Positions 16,821-22,784 of a DNA stretch of 39,356 bases are shown piece after piece. The stretch is taken from positions 1 through 39,356 of the IMG/VR virus record IMGVR_UViG_3300013014_001806; one strand, 5' to 3'. This DNA is from a virus. Position 1 is the first letter of the stretch, and each line of letters begins with the position of its first letter. The position numbers were made by a program, and so were the translations under genes. The notes below the pieces were generated by a model. The model worked only from the letters and a program-made list of their open reading frames with translations, was not told the DNA's origin and did no database searches.

Positions 16821-17342
16821 ATGTTTATTTTCTATAATTTTTTAGATCCTGATAGTTGTACCAGATATAAAAAAGTAATTGAAGATTTTTATAATAAAAA
16901 TGTACAAATATATGGTGCAGAGAATGTTAGTAACTTTGCAAATAAATTACGAACCATAGACATTACGTATGACCCAATAGGTGAAAAAGTCACTAATTTT
17001 TTAGAATCTCAATTAAGACTTAAATTAGATTATTACCAAATAGCATTAAATGCTTGGCCAATTGGAAACGACGTTTCTATGTTACACAAGCATACTGAAC
17101 AAGCCCGAAGTGGTGGCGATTATAATAGTATATTGTATCTAAATGATGATTTTGAAGGTGGAGAATTTTATACAGAACATGGGTTAGTACTTAAGCCCAA
17201 TAAAGGAATGCTTACCTTTTTCGACGGTAAAAATGTAATGCATGGTGTAAAAGATCTTAAAGGAAATACTAGATACAACATAATTTTTTGGTGGCATAAT
17301 ACCAAAAAAGACACAGAGGTTGACAATAAATTCTACTTATAG
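16821..17342 (+). CDS. 2-oxoglutarate/Fe(II) dioxygenase, prolyl-4-hydroxylase type
   Basis: 173 residues. A double-stranded beta-helix core holds the iron site H91-T-E93 (with H89 nearby) and H141 in VMHGV, and R151 in NTRYNIIFWW would bind 2-oxoglutarate. LYLNDDFEGGEFYTEHG and PNKGMLTFFDG are typical of phage P4H-like oxygenases. These enzymes hydroxylate protein side chains or other substrates, here unknown. It lies between two tRNA genes, and the promoter for the next tRNA sits inside its 3' end. Confidence 0.9.
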   Translation: MFIFYNFLDPDSCTRYKKVIEDFYNKNVQIYGAENVSNFANKLRTIDITYDPIGEKVTNFLESQLRLKLDYYQIALNAWPIGNDVSMLHKHTEQARSGGDYNSILYLNDDFEGGEFYTEHGLVLKPNKGMLTFFDGKNVMHGVKDLKGNTRYNIIFWWHNTKKDTEVDNKFYL

Positions 17343-17348
17343 TATAAT
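17320..17348 (+). promoter_or_regulatory. Consensus sigma70 promoter for tRNA-Arg
   Basis: TTGACA at 17320-17325 and TATAAT at 17343-17348 with 17 nt between. It overlaps the last codons of the oxygenase gene. Transcription would start near 17355, at the 5' end of tRNA-Arg. Confidence 0.85.
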
Positions 17349-17357
17349 ACTAATTAA

Positions 17358-17433
17358 GCGACTGTAACTCAGTGGATAGAGTATCCGGCTTCTACCCGGT
17401 CTGTCGGGAGTTCGAATCTCTCCAGTCGCGCCA
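17358..17433 (+). tRNA. tRNA-Arg(TCT)
   Basis: Acceptor GCGACTG pairs with CAGTCGC, the anticodon loop is CTTCTAC, and the T arm is GGGAG-TTCGAAT-CTCTC approximately. Discriminator G and encoded CCA. Its own promoter lies 10 nt upstream. Confidence 0.92.
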
Positions 17434-17465
17434 AACAACTGTATTAAAAATACAACACACAAAAT

Positions 17466-17494
17466 TTGATAAATAACTAACCTTAGTGTATAAT
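17466..17494 (+). promoter_or_regulatory. Sigma70 promoter for the tRNA-Tyr/Trp transcript
   Basis: TTGATA at 17466-17471 and TATAAT at 17489-17494, 17-nt spacing. The perfect palindrome ATGTATACAT (17493-17502) covers the start site and could be an operator. Confidence 0.8.
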
Positions 17495-17535
17495 GTATAC
17501 ATACACTGAAAAATCAGCAGTTCTTTAAAAATCAA
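17492..17535 (+). promoter_or_regulatory. Repeated 44-nt leader with boxA-like element
   Basis: This block matches 22057-22100 at 41 of 44 positions. Its 3' part, AGTTCTTTAAAAAT (17519-17532), resembles boxA of bacterial rRNA leaders (E. coli TGCTCTTTAACA), the site where NusB and S10 load to prevent termination on untranslated RNA. It lies right after the transcription start and ahead of structured tRNA RNA. The antitermination role is inferred. Confidence 0.6.
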
Positions 17536-17542
17536 ATTTTTT

Positions 17543-17765
17543 ATGGTAGCCTGAAAAGGCTGCTATATTCAAGCACATTACTAAGAGTCCAGGTTCAGAG
17601 CGTGGCATAGTGTGTTTCTATATGGTAAGAGTAGGGTGACGGATAGGTGTTCTCTTAGCACTGGGCGTCGGGATTCCTTAGTCAGCAACACTGACACCAT
17701 ATTAAAACACATTACCTTTACCGAACACGGAGAGATCGAAAGAACTAAAAAGTGTGTTTCAATAT
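17543..17765 (+). ncRNA. Structured untranslated leader before tRNA-Tyr
   Basis: No credible gene lies between tRNA-Arg and tRNA-Tyr (332 nt). The RNA has a 9-bp hairpin with loop TGAAAA (17543-17566), CTAAGAG (17581-17587) or TAAGAG (17626-17631) able to pair with CTCTTAG (17652-17658), and GTCAG/CTGAC (17681-17695 region). Segment 17696-17714 can pair over about 17 bp with either 17608-17626 or 17750-17767, and these two pairings exclude each other. The second would cover the 5' end of tRNA-Tyr. It could be a processing or attenuation leader or a separate small RNA. No known riboswitch class is recognised. Confidence 0.5.
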
Positions 17766-17851
17766 GGAGCAGAAGCATCAATGGTGATGCAGTGGATTGT
17801 AAATCCGCCGTCTTTATGGCACGCCTGGTTCGATCCCAGGATGCTCCACCA
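17766..17851 (+). tRNA. tRNA-Tyr(GTA)
   Basis: Class II tRNA with a long variable arm (about 15 nt), D arm GCAT/ATGC, anticodon stem GTGGA/TCCGC, loop TTGTAAA, and T arm CCTGG-TTCGATC-CCAGG. Discriminator A and encoded CCA. The seventh acceptor pair is mismatched. Confidence 0.9.
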
Positions 17852-17857
17852 AACAAG

Positions 17858-17932
17858 TCCGGTGTAGTATAATGGTCAGTACAGCAGCCTCCAAATCTGC
17901 TTGTGGTGGTTCGATTCCATCCACCGGAGCCA
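17858..17932 (+). tRNA. tRNA-Trp(CCA)
   Basis: Acceptor TCCGGTG/CACCGGA is perfect. Anticodon loop CTCCAAA gives CCA, and discriminator G agrees with tryptophan. The last anticodon-stem pair is C-T, so a Gly(TCC) reading was considered, but that would need a shifted loop. CCA is encoded. Confidence 0.8.
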
Positions 17933-17939
17933 ATTAATA

Positions 17940-18218
17940 TTAACCTGTACCGAGTCTATTTAAGATATTCAATGCTCTGGTTCTTAACCTATTTACAAAT
18001 TCTTCTTCAGAGAGTACACCTTTAGCTAGGTTACATTTTCTACAAGTTACTTGTAAATTTTCATAAGTGGTAGGTCCACCTTTTGATTCAGGGATCACAT
18101 GATCCAAATGTATTTCGGCATTTATTAGATCATCATCACAGTAAACACAATGTAAACCGTCTCGTTCTATAACACGTCGGCGTATAAATGAAGATATACG
18201 GTCTTTAGTTTGTAACAT
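17940..18218 (-). CDS. HNH endonuclease on the minus strand
   Basis: 92 residues, a nearly minimal HNH domain. CVYCDDD (first cysteine pair), HLDHVIPESKGG with the catalytic histidine, and NLQVTCRKCNLAKG (second pair) are all present. It lies opposite to the flanking tRNAs, 7 nt past the end of tRNA-Trp, and its start is 12 nt from tRNA-Glu. No Shine-Dalgarno is visible; CATAAATA lies five bases upstream of the ATG on its strand, too close for a normal leader. Its placement between tRNA genes suggests a mobile, free-standing endonuclease. Confidence 0.87.
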   Translation of the reverse strand: MLQTKDRISSFIRRRVIERDGLHCVYCDDDLINAEIHLDHVIPESKGGPTTYENLQVTCRKCNLAKGVLSEEEFVNRLRTRALNILNRLGTG

Positions 18219-18230
18219 AATAATATTTAT

Positions 18231-18305
18231 GCACCCATCTTCTAATGGTTAGGAAATCAGATTTTCATTCTGGTAATCGGGGTTCGATTCCCCGTGGGTG
18301 TACCA
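18231..18305 (+). tRNA. tRNA-Glu(TTC)
   Basis: Acceptor GCACCCA/TGGGTGT with a G-T first pair, anticodon loop TTTTCAT in stem TCAGA/TCTGG, T arm CGGGG-TTCGATT-CCCCG, encoded CCA. Confidence 0.92.
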
Positions 18306-18309
18306 AATT

Positions 18310-18383
18310 GCCTTTGTAGTTAAATGGTATAACGGCCGCTTGATAAGCGGTTATTACAAGTTCAATTCTTGTCGAAGGCACCA
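18310..18383 (+). tRNA. tRNA-Ile(GAT)
   Basis: Acceptor GCCTTTG/CGAAGGC, anticodon stem GCCGC/GCGGT with loop TTGATAA, T arm ACAAG-TTCAATT-CTTGT, encoded CCA. TTGTTGC/GCAACAA (18391-18417) just downstream forms a 7-bp hairpin that may stop or slow transcription, although no T run follows. Confidence 0.92.
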
Positions 18384-18421
18384 AATATCATTGTTGCTAA
18401 AAAACAACTAGCAACAAGCGT

Positions 18422-18450
18422 TTGACAATTAATCGGTGGTAAAGTATAAT
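18422..18450 (+). promoter_or_regulatory. Consensus sigma70 promoter
   Basis: TTGACA at 18422-18427 and TATAAT at 18445-18450, 17-nt spacing. The flanks, including GTAGTGAGAAAAA and ACGAACA downstream, recur at the promoter at 23482. Confidence 0.9.
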
Positions 18451-18491
18451 AGTTTCTGTAGTGAGAAAAAACGAACACGAAAGGAACGATC

Positions 18492-18698
18492 ATGCAAGTA
18501 TATGTTTTAATCGCTGATGAAGGGCGCGAAGGAACGGAAGTTCTCGGTGTCTATGAATCACGATCACAGGCAGTTGACGCCGCTCGTGAATATACTGGTG
18601 ATTTTGGAGATTACGGATTTTTCGTTGAAACTCGTGTAATAGGAGCTCCCCCTGAAGAGGGCTGGGACTCTCGTTTTCAGGAGCGTATAGTTTTGTAA
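18492..18698 (+). CDS. 68-residue acidic protein of unknown function
   Basis: Starts after AAAGGAAC, about 35 nt after a strong promoter. VYVLIADEGREGTEVLGVYESRSQAVDAAREY is a strand-hairpin-helix pattern seen in many small phage proteins, including members that begin with a VYVL strand. The rest is acidic and aromatic. No catalytic motif. Its strong promoter and small size fit an early host-takeover protein, but that is inference. Confidence 0.75.
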   Translation: MQVYVLIADEGREGTEVLGVYESRSQAVDAAREYTGDFGDYGFFVETRVIGAPPEEGWDSRFQERIVL

Positions 18699-18706
18699 GT
18701 TTATAT

Positions 18707-18783
18707 TGGTCCATAACTCAATTGGTCAGAGTACTAATCTTTTAAATTAGGAGTTCCCGGTTCGAATCCGGGTGGACCAACCA
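18707..18783 (+). tRNA. tRNA-Lys(TTT)
   Basis: Perfect acceptor TGGTCCA/TGGACCA, anticodon stem CTAAT/ATTAG with loop CTTTTAA, T arm CCCGG-TTCGAAT-CCGGG, encoded CCA. It starts 8 nt after the preceding gene. Confidence 0.94.
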
Positions 18784-18830
18784 AGAATATTCCCTGATTG
18801 TATAGTTAATAATACAATAAAAATTTCTAT

Positions 18831-18909
18831 TCCGCAGAACCCGAGCAAGGTGCATGGGCGTGACTGTTAATCACTGGTTAGTAGGGTTCGATTCCCTAAT
18901 GCGGAGCCA
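18831..18909 (+). tRNA. tRNA-Asn(GTT), enlarged D arm
   Basis: Acceptor TCCGCA/TGCGGA with a mismatched seventh pair, anticodon loop CTGTTAA in stem GTGA/TCAC, T arm TAGGG-TTCGATT-CCCTA, discriminator G and encoded CCA. The D region is longer than usual, so total length is 79 nt. It is probably functional but the D arm is atypical. Confidence 0.82.
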
Positions 18910-18920
18910 AAATCTAACTA

Positions 18921-18955
18921 TAACCTTTACTAGGCATAAATAAATGTAAAGGTTA
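18921..18955 (+). promoter_or_regulatory. Late promoter box inside the loop of an RBS-proximal hairpin
   Basis: TAACCTTTAC (18921-18930) and GTAAAGGTTA (18946-18955) form a perfect 10-bp stem with a 15-nt loop. The loop contains CATAAATA (18935-18942), a late-type box 21 nt before the HNH ATG. The 3' arm includes AAAGG and touches GAGG (18956-18959). Read-through RNA would fold the hairpin and hide the ribosome site, while RNA started at the late box would lack the 5' arm. This is the layout that delays I-TevI in T4. Confidence 0.6.
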
Positions 18956-18963
18956 GAGGTTAT

Positions 18964-19515
18964 ATGTCAATATCATCAAATAGAGTTAAAGCATGGAGGC
19001 ACCGTTCTAAAGAACGAATGGTTTCAGCAATGGGAGGCAAATGCCAATGTTGTGGTTATGATAAATGCCAACAAGCATTAGCATTCCATCATATTGATCC
19101 TACAGTTAAGGAACTAGCATTCGGCTCTATTAGAGCGAACCCAAAAAAATGGGAGTCTATAATAGAAGAACTGAAGAAATGTATTTTAGTCTGTAATAAT
19201 TGCCACAGCGAAATTCATGCTGGAGTCAGAGAACTTCCAACCCAATATGCAATATTTGATGAAGAATATAATTCGTTCAAAAAAATACAAGAATATGATT
19301 CTTGTCCACAATGCGGTAATGACAAACCAATTACTAATAGTTTTTGTTCACCTAAGTGTGCTACAACAAATCGCAGGAAAGTTGATTGGGACAATATTGA
19401 CCTCATTGACTTAATGAGTAAGTATGGAATATCTGAATTAGAAGATATGTTAAAAATTTCCAATGCTGCAATTTATAAAAGACGGAATAAAATTCTACGA
19501 GAACAATCAAGTTGA
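18964..19515 (+). CDS. HNH homing-type endonuclease with C-terminal zinc ribbon and helix-turn-helix
   Basis: 183 residues. CQCCGYDKC (first cysteines), LAFHHIDP with the catalytic histidines, and CILVCNNCHSEIHAG form the HNH core (about 28-82). A second cysteine set at about 116-136 (CPQCGND, FCSPKC) makes a zinc ribbon. The end (LIDLMSKYGISELEDMLKISNAAIYKRRNKI) reads as a DNA-binding helix-turn-helix. This architecture fits a free-standing homing endonuclease. Its leader contains the hairpin-enclosed late box at 18921-18955. It lies between tRNA-Asn and tRNA-Cys. Confidence 0.9.
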   Translation: MSISSNRVKAWRHRSKERMVSAMGGKCQCCGYDKCQQALAFHHIDPTVKELAFGSIRANPKKWESIIEELKKCILVCNNCHSEIHAGVRELPTQYAIFDEEYNSFKKIQEYDSCPQCGNDKPITNSFCSPKCATTNRRKVDWDNIDLIDLMSKYGISELEDMLKISNAAIYKRRNKILREQSS

Positions 19516-19577
19516 TGATTTAGACATTAAACTGAGTGCGCTAGCAAATGTCCAGTCAGGTGCGAAGCCTGATATAT

Positions 19578-19655
19578 AGTGCGGTGCCAGAGTAGTCCAA
19601 TGGAACGGATTGCAAATCCGTAAAGCCGTGGGTGCGAATCCCACCCGCACTTCCA
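19578..19655 (+). tRNA. tRNA-Cys(GCA)
   Basis: Perfect acceptor AGTGCGG/CCGCACT, anticodon stem ACGGA/TCCGT with loop TTGCAAA, T arm GTGGG-TGCGAAT-CCCAC, discriminator T as expected for cysteine, encoded CCA. A small hairpin (TCAGG/CCTGA) precedes it. Confidence 0.9.
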
Positions 19656-19667
19656 ATTATTTCAGTA

Positions 19668-20627
19668 CTATTGGGTTGGAGAATTTAAACCGTTATTAAC
19701 TGTTGACGTTTTGTTTTTTGTGGTTGTTGTCGTTGTGGTTGTCACGTTAGGTTGTATTTTAGACAATTGATTAGATAATGATTGAATGCTTGTATTTGCA
19801 GCATTTGATACAGAAACAATTGATCTATTTCCTTCATTGCTAATGTTTGTTGCAGCCGTCAAACCGTTTGAACCAGCTGTAACAACACCTGTTATGCCAG
19901 CATCAGCAACACTTCTTACGGCAGTTAGACCCGAATTAGCCACATTTGTTGTGGCAGTTAAACCTGAATTAGCTACGTTTGTTGTGGCAGTTAAACCATT
20001 AGCTGCCGTTGTTGTCAAACCAGTTAGGCCTGAATTAGCTACATTTGTTGTGGATGTCAAACCATTAGCTGCTGTTGTTGTGACAGAATTAAATCCTGCA
20101 GTAGCAAGTGAATTAGATATGTTTGTTGCAGCAGTTAAACCATTAGCTGCTGTTGTTGTGACAGAATTAAATCCTGAACCAGCAATATCTGTATTCGATT
20201 TTGCCATGTTGTTGCTCATTGAAGTGAATGTTGAGTTTGTGCTTTGAGCAATTGCGGCTTGGTTATTACTTTGAGTAATTGCAACTTGACGGTTAGCACT
20301 TATACCATACACTTGTGTTAAACTTGGTAATACAATACTGGTCCATTGTAAAGCAGTGTCAGCTAAACTTTTTGGTGCAGCTACTTGTACATTCTGTGAA
20401 CTATTGTTATTACCACCGCCCATGTGTAGACTCAGGACTGCTGCTACTTTTGCAGAACTGTCGCCTGATTTGGCAATTTCAGCAATTGCTGCATATTTAG
20501 CTGCATCTGCCGCGGCATTTGCTTGTGCAATTTTATGTTGTGCTGTAACATACATATTATAATCTGTCGATGCACATCCAGCAACCACTAGACATATAGA
20601 AACAATAGCTAACAATGATCTATTCAT
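19668..20627 (-). CDS. Repeat-rich lipoprotein
   Basis: 319 residues from the ATG at 20627, preceded by GGAGAATAAA on its strand; an upstream start would spoil the signal. MNRSLLAIVSICLVVAGC is a lipoprotein signal with C18 as the lipidated residue, so the mature protein should be anchored in a host membrane. Residues 20-80 are alanine-rich helix. Residues 150-285 are imperfect repeats of TTTAANGLTATTNVANSGL, and the end is a threonine run followed by NKTSTVNNGLN. It is one of only two non-HNH minus-strand genes outside the fibre block. Superinfection exclusion or envelope modification is a guess from the lipoprotein nature. Confidence 0.8.
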   Translation of the reverse strand: MNRSLLAIVSICLVVAGCASTDYNMYVTAQHKIAQANAAADAAKYAAIAEIAKSGDSSAKVAAVLSLHMGGGNNNSSQNVQVAAPKSLADTALQWTSIVLPSLTQVYGISANRQVAITQSNNQAAIAQSTNSTFTSMSNNMAKSNTDIAGSGFNSVTTTAANGLTAATNISNSLATAGFNSVTTTAANGLTSTTNVANSGLTGLTTTAANGLTATTNVANSGLTATTNVANSGLTAVRSVADAGITGVVTAGSNGLTAATNISNEGNRSIVSVSNAANTSIQSLSNQLSKIQPNVTTTTTTTTKNKTSTVNNGLNSPTQ

Positions 20628-20661
20628 TTTATTCTCCTTAGATATTTTATACAATGATATA

Positions 20662-20691
20662 TTGAACTATTTATCATTTTTTTGTTATAAT
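20662..20691 (+). promoter_or_regulatory. Sigma70 promoter before a tRNA remnant
   Basis: TTGAAC at 20662-20667, 18-nt spacing, TATAAT at 20686-20691. It stands just upstream of a tRNA 3' half, as the promoter at 17320 does for complete tRNA-Arg. Confidence 0.6.
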
Positions 20692-20736
20692 AGATCTGTA
20701 GTCACGTCAGGGGTTCAAGTCCCCTACGGTGCGCCA
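20692..20736 (+). pseudogene. 3' half of a tRNA (T arm, acceptor 3' strand and CCA)
   Basis: AGGGG-TTCAAGT-CCCCT is a perfect T arm, followed by ACGGTGCG and CCA. No D arm, anticodon arm or matching 5' acceptor strand (GCACCGT expected) is present before the promoter -10. A deletion probably fused a promoter to the tail of a tRNA gene. The original amino acid cannot be read. Confidence 0.75.
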
Positions 20737-20768
20737 ATACCACATTTAATATTTTGCATAAATACTAG

Positions 20769-21398
20769 ATGCGGTATCATCAATTATTAGTTGAAAGAAT
20801 TATCAATCTACATACTCCAGAAGAAAAAATGAAGTATGCGGATAAGATATGGAATATGCTTCAGCGTAGTTATAAAAAGATTGGTGGCTTTAAAAGCGCC
20901 AATAGTGCTGAAGAATTAGCAAATGATCCAGGTTATTGGAAAGTAGTTCGTCGCGGTAATCATATAACCGCATTAGGTGTTTATAAAAAAGTACCTAATA
21001 CGGATAATTTTAAAATGATCGCTAGTGCTACTGAAACAGAACCTAATCCTGAAGGTGGTTATAAAGCTACTGCCCAAGGTAAAAAAGACTATACTATGCT
21101 CAAAAATGATGACATTAAAACAAAAAGAGCATGGGCAGAATTAAGCGGACCTGCTGAAAAATTAATGCTTAAAGCTGGCGCAAAACCAATTGACAATAAA
21201 TATGCTGAGTTTTTAACTGGTAAAAAGATATTAGATTTAAACCCTGATGGATATCATTATACTAGATTAATTCAGGGTGAACCACATGAAAAGATAATAG
21301 TTGGATTTGTTCATTTAAGTCCACAAGGTAAAGAAAAATTAATTAATTTAGGCTTTGATTTAAAACATCTTCCTGATAATATCGCATCTAAAATTTGA
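20769..21398 (+). CDS. Conserved-looking phage protein, possible GNAT-like fold
   Basis: 209 residues. MRYHQLLVER is a start typical of T4-like phage proteins. The middle has YADKIWNMLQRSYKKIGGFKS, WKVVRRGNHITALGVYKK, and RAWAELSGPAEKLMLKAG, a helix-strand order that resembles acetyltransferase-like folds in phage virion or modification proteins. No acetyl-CoA loop is clear. CATAAATA lies four bases before the ATG, too near to serve as a normal late promoter. The promoter of the next gene overlaps its stop. Function unknown. Confidence 0.75.
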   Translation: MRYHQLLVERIINLHTPEEKMKYADKIWNMLQRSYKKIGGFKSANSAEELANDPGYWKVVRRGNHITALGVYKKVPNTDNFKMIASATETEPNPEGGYKATAQGKKDYTMLKNDDIKTKRAWAELSGPAEKLMLKAGAKPIDNKYAEFLTGKKILDLNPDGYHYTRLIQGEPHEKIIVGFVHLSPQGKEKLINLGFDLKHLPDNIASKI

Positions 21399-21423
21399 CA
21401 AATATTCTATAGTTTGCTATACT
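21395..21423 (+). promoter_or_regulatory. Sigma70 promoter for the hydrolase gene
   Basis: TTGACA at 21395-21400, 17-nt spacing, TATACT at 21418-21423. Its -35 overlaps the stop codon of the preceding gene. Confidence 0.82.
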
Positions 21424-21454
21424 ATAGTTCAGTTAGTGACTTTTGGGTGTCAAT

Positions 21455-22030
21455 ATGATAGTTTACTTACATGGTTTTGCGAGTTCAGGCGCTAGTGATA
21501 AGGTCACCTCTCTCAAAAAACGGTTCGGTGACGATAAGGTAATCGCTCCCGATCTTCCCTTTGACCCAGATCTAGTGGGTGAGTTGGTCAATGGTATTGT
21601 CCGTGACTTCATGAAATCCCGAAATCCAACAGAAAAATTGGTATTCGTTGGCACTAGTCTAGGAGCATTTTACGCAAATTATTTTGGTCATCTATATGAC
21701 AGTTGTGCTGTGTTAGTTAACCCCAGTTCTACCCCCAGTGAGACTCTTAAGGCTAAACTAGGACCAAACAAAAACTATCATACTGGTGAAGAATTCCTTG
21801 TTTCACTAGCACACTTGAATAAACTAGATGATATGCGGGAGTATGTTGATGAAATGTATTCCCCTAGTTTGGTAAACTTGTTTGTCGCTAAAGATGATGA
21901 GGTCATCCCGTATGAGTCTATGCTAGAAGGCTTTCCTTATGCAACAACAACCATCTTGGAAAACGGTGGTCACAGGTTTACTGAACATTGGGATCTAGTT
22001 GTAGACAGGGTAGAAAGTCTTTTAAAATAA
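21455..22030 (+). CDS. Alpha/beta hydrolase, YqiA-like esterase
   Basis: 191 residues from ATG 21455 (MIVYLHGFASSG). An in-frame TTG at 21443 is less likely because the ATG places the HGF oxyanion strand at the exact N terminus, as in YqiA/UPF0227 proteins. The nucleophile is the serine of GTSLGAFYANYFG (a GxSxG elbow), with D in VAKDDEVIPYE and H in GGHRFTEHWD completing the triad. Members are small serine esterases of uncertain substrate. It is a single-gene unit between two promoters. Whether it acts on host lipids, a capsule ester or a metabolite is not shown. Confidence 0.85.
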   Translation: MIVYLHGFASSGASDKVTSLKKRFGDDKVIAPDLPFDPDLVGELVNGIVRDFMKSRNPTEKLVFVGTSLGAFYANYFGHLYDSCAVLVNPSSTPSETLKAKLGPNKNYHTGEEFLVSLAHLNKLDDMREYVDEMYSPSLVNLFVAKDDEVIPYESMLEGFPYATTTILENGGHRFTEHWDLVVDRVESLLK

Positions 22031-22059
22031 TTGACAAATAATTAGGTGTCATGTACAAT
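22031..22059 (+). promoter_or_regulatory. Sigma70 promoter for the HNH/tRNA-Leu transcript
   Basis: TTGACA at 22031-22036, 17-nt spacing, TACAAT at 22054-22059, directly after the hydrolase stop. The palindrome ATGTATACAT follows the -10 as at 17489. Confidence 0.78.
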
Positions 22060-22100
22060 GTATACATACACTGAGAAATCAGAAGTTCTTTAAAAATTAA
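22057..22100 (+). promoter_or_regulatory. Second copy of the boxA-like leader
   Basis: 41 of 44 positions match 17492-17535. The boxA-like AGTTCTTTAAAAAT is at 22084-22097. It precedes an HNH gene and a row of five tRNA genes. Confidence 0.6.
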
Positions 22101-22130
22101 GTAGTTTTTAAGTTAAAATTTGTCTTTACC

Positions 22131-22138
22131 GATAAATA
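22131..22138 (+). promoter_or_regulatory. Late promoter-like box GATAAATA
   Basis: Seven of eight positions match TATAAATA, 19 nt before the HNH ATG, with AACAGGAG between. It would give late expression in addition to the sigma70 promoter at 22031. Confidence 0.4.
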
Positions 22139-22157
22139 CTCATAACAGGAGAACATC

Positions 22158-22784
22158 ATGTTATGTGATTATGGATGTGGTAAAGCCGCAAATTTTATGC
22201 TTAAGAATGGTAAAAATTGTTGTAGTAAAAGACCGGCAGGTTGCGAAGTTTTGAAAAAAATCAATTCTGAGAAAACTAAATTGTCGTATACTACTAACAA
22301 AAGACTTGCGGCAACAACAGTGTATAACCGGTTACCGCAGGAAACTAAAGATAGAATGAATTGGGCTAAAGGTCAAAAATTGACTCCCAATGAATTAATC
22401 TTTACTGAAAATAGTTTATATGCTAACGAAATGGTTAAAGGCAGAATTGTTAAAGACAATTTGTTAGAGTATAAATGTGTAAAGTGCGGTATTGATAGTT
22501 GGTGCGGAGAAACCATTGTTCTTGATCTAGATCACATAAACGGTGACAACCGTGATAATAGGATTGAGAATTTACGGTATCTGTGCCCTAACTGTCATAG
22601 CCAAACTGATACATACAAAGGTAGAAATAAAAATAGTGGAAAACTAAAAGTAACTGACCAAGAGCTATTGACAGCATATGAAAAATGTAGTAACATTAGA
22701 CAAGCGTTGATAGAAGTAGGTCTTGCTGCTAAAGGTGGAAACTACGAAAGATTAAAACGATTAATTGCCCGGGTGGTGAAATAG
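22158..22784 (+). CDS. HNH endonuclease overlapping the intron-containing tRNA-Leu
   Basis: 208 residues. An N-terminal zinc module (CDYGCGKAANF, CCSKRPAGC; residues 3-30) is followed by a linker (about 40-100), an HNH core at about 106-160 (YKCVKCGID, LDLDHINGDNRDNRIENLRYLCPNCHS) and a C-terminal helix-turn-helix (NIRQALIEVGLAAKGGNYERLKRLI). CAGGAGAACATC is the ribosome site. Its last codons and stop are formed by the first 18 bases of the tRNA-Leu gene, whose group I intron begins 17 bases further on. This fits an endonuclease that promotes spread of the intron or of itself. Confidence 0.92.
   Translation: MLCDYGCGKAANFMLKNGKNCCSKRPAGCEVLKKINSEKTKLSYTTNKRLAATTVYNRLPQETKDRMNWAKGQKLTPNELIFTENSLYANEMVKGRIVKDNLLEYKCVKCGIDSWCGETIVLDLDHINGDNRDNRIENLRYLCPNCHSQTDTYKGRNKNSGKLKVTDQELLTAYEKCSNIRQALIEVGLAAKGGNYERLKRLIARVVK

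Noticed and set aside
17581-17766. A second group I intron before tRNA-Tyr
   Set aside because: No R or S core sequence is present and tRNA-Tyr is complete without removing anything.
17612-17872. An 86-codon open frame across the leader and tRNA-Tyr
   Set aside because: It runs through a clear tRNA gene, has no ribosome site and encodes no recognisable protein.
18224-18231. CATAAATA on the minus strand before the HNH gene at 18218
   Set aside because: It is five bases from the ATG and overlaps the start of tRNA-Glu, so position does not support promoter use.
20757-20764. CATAAATA as late promoter for the gene at 20769
   Set aside because: It is only four bases from the ATG, so a normal late transcript would start inside the gene. 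A leaderless message cannot be excluded.
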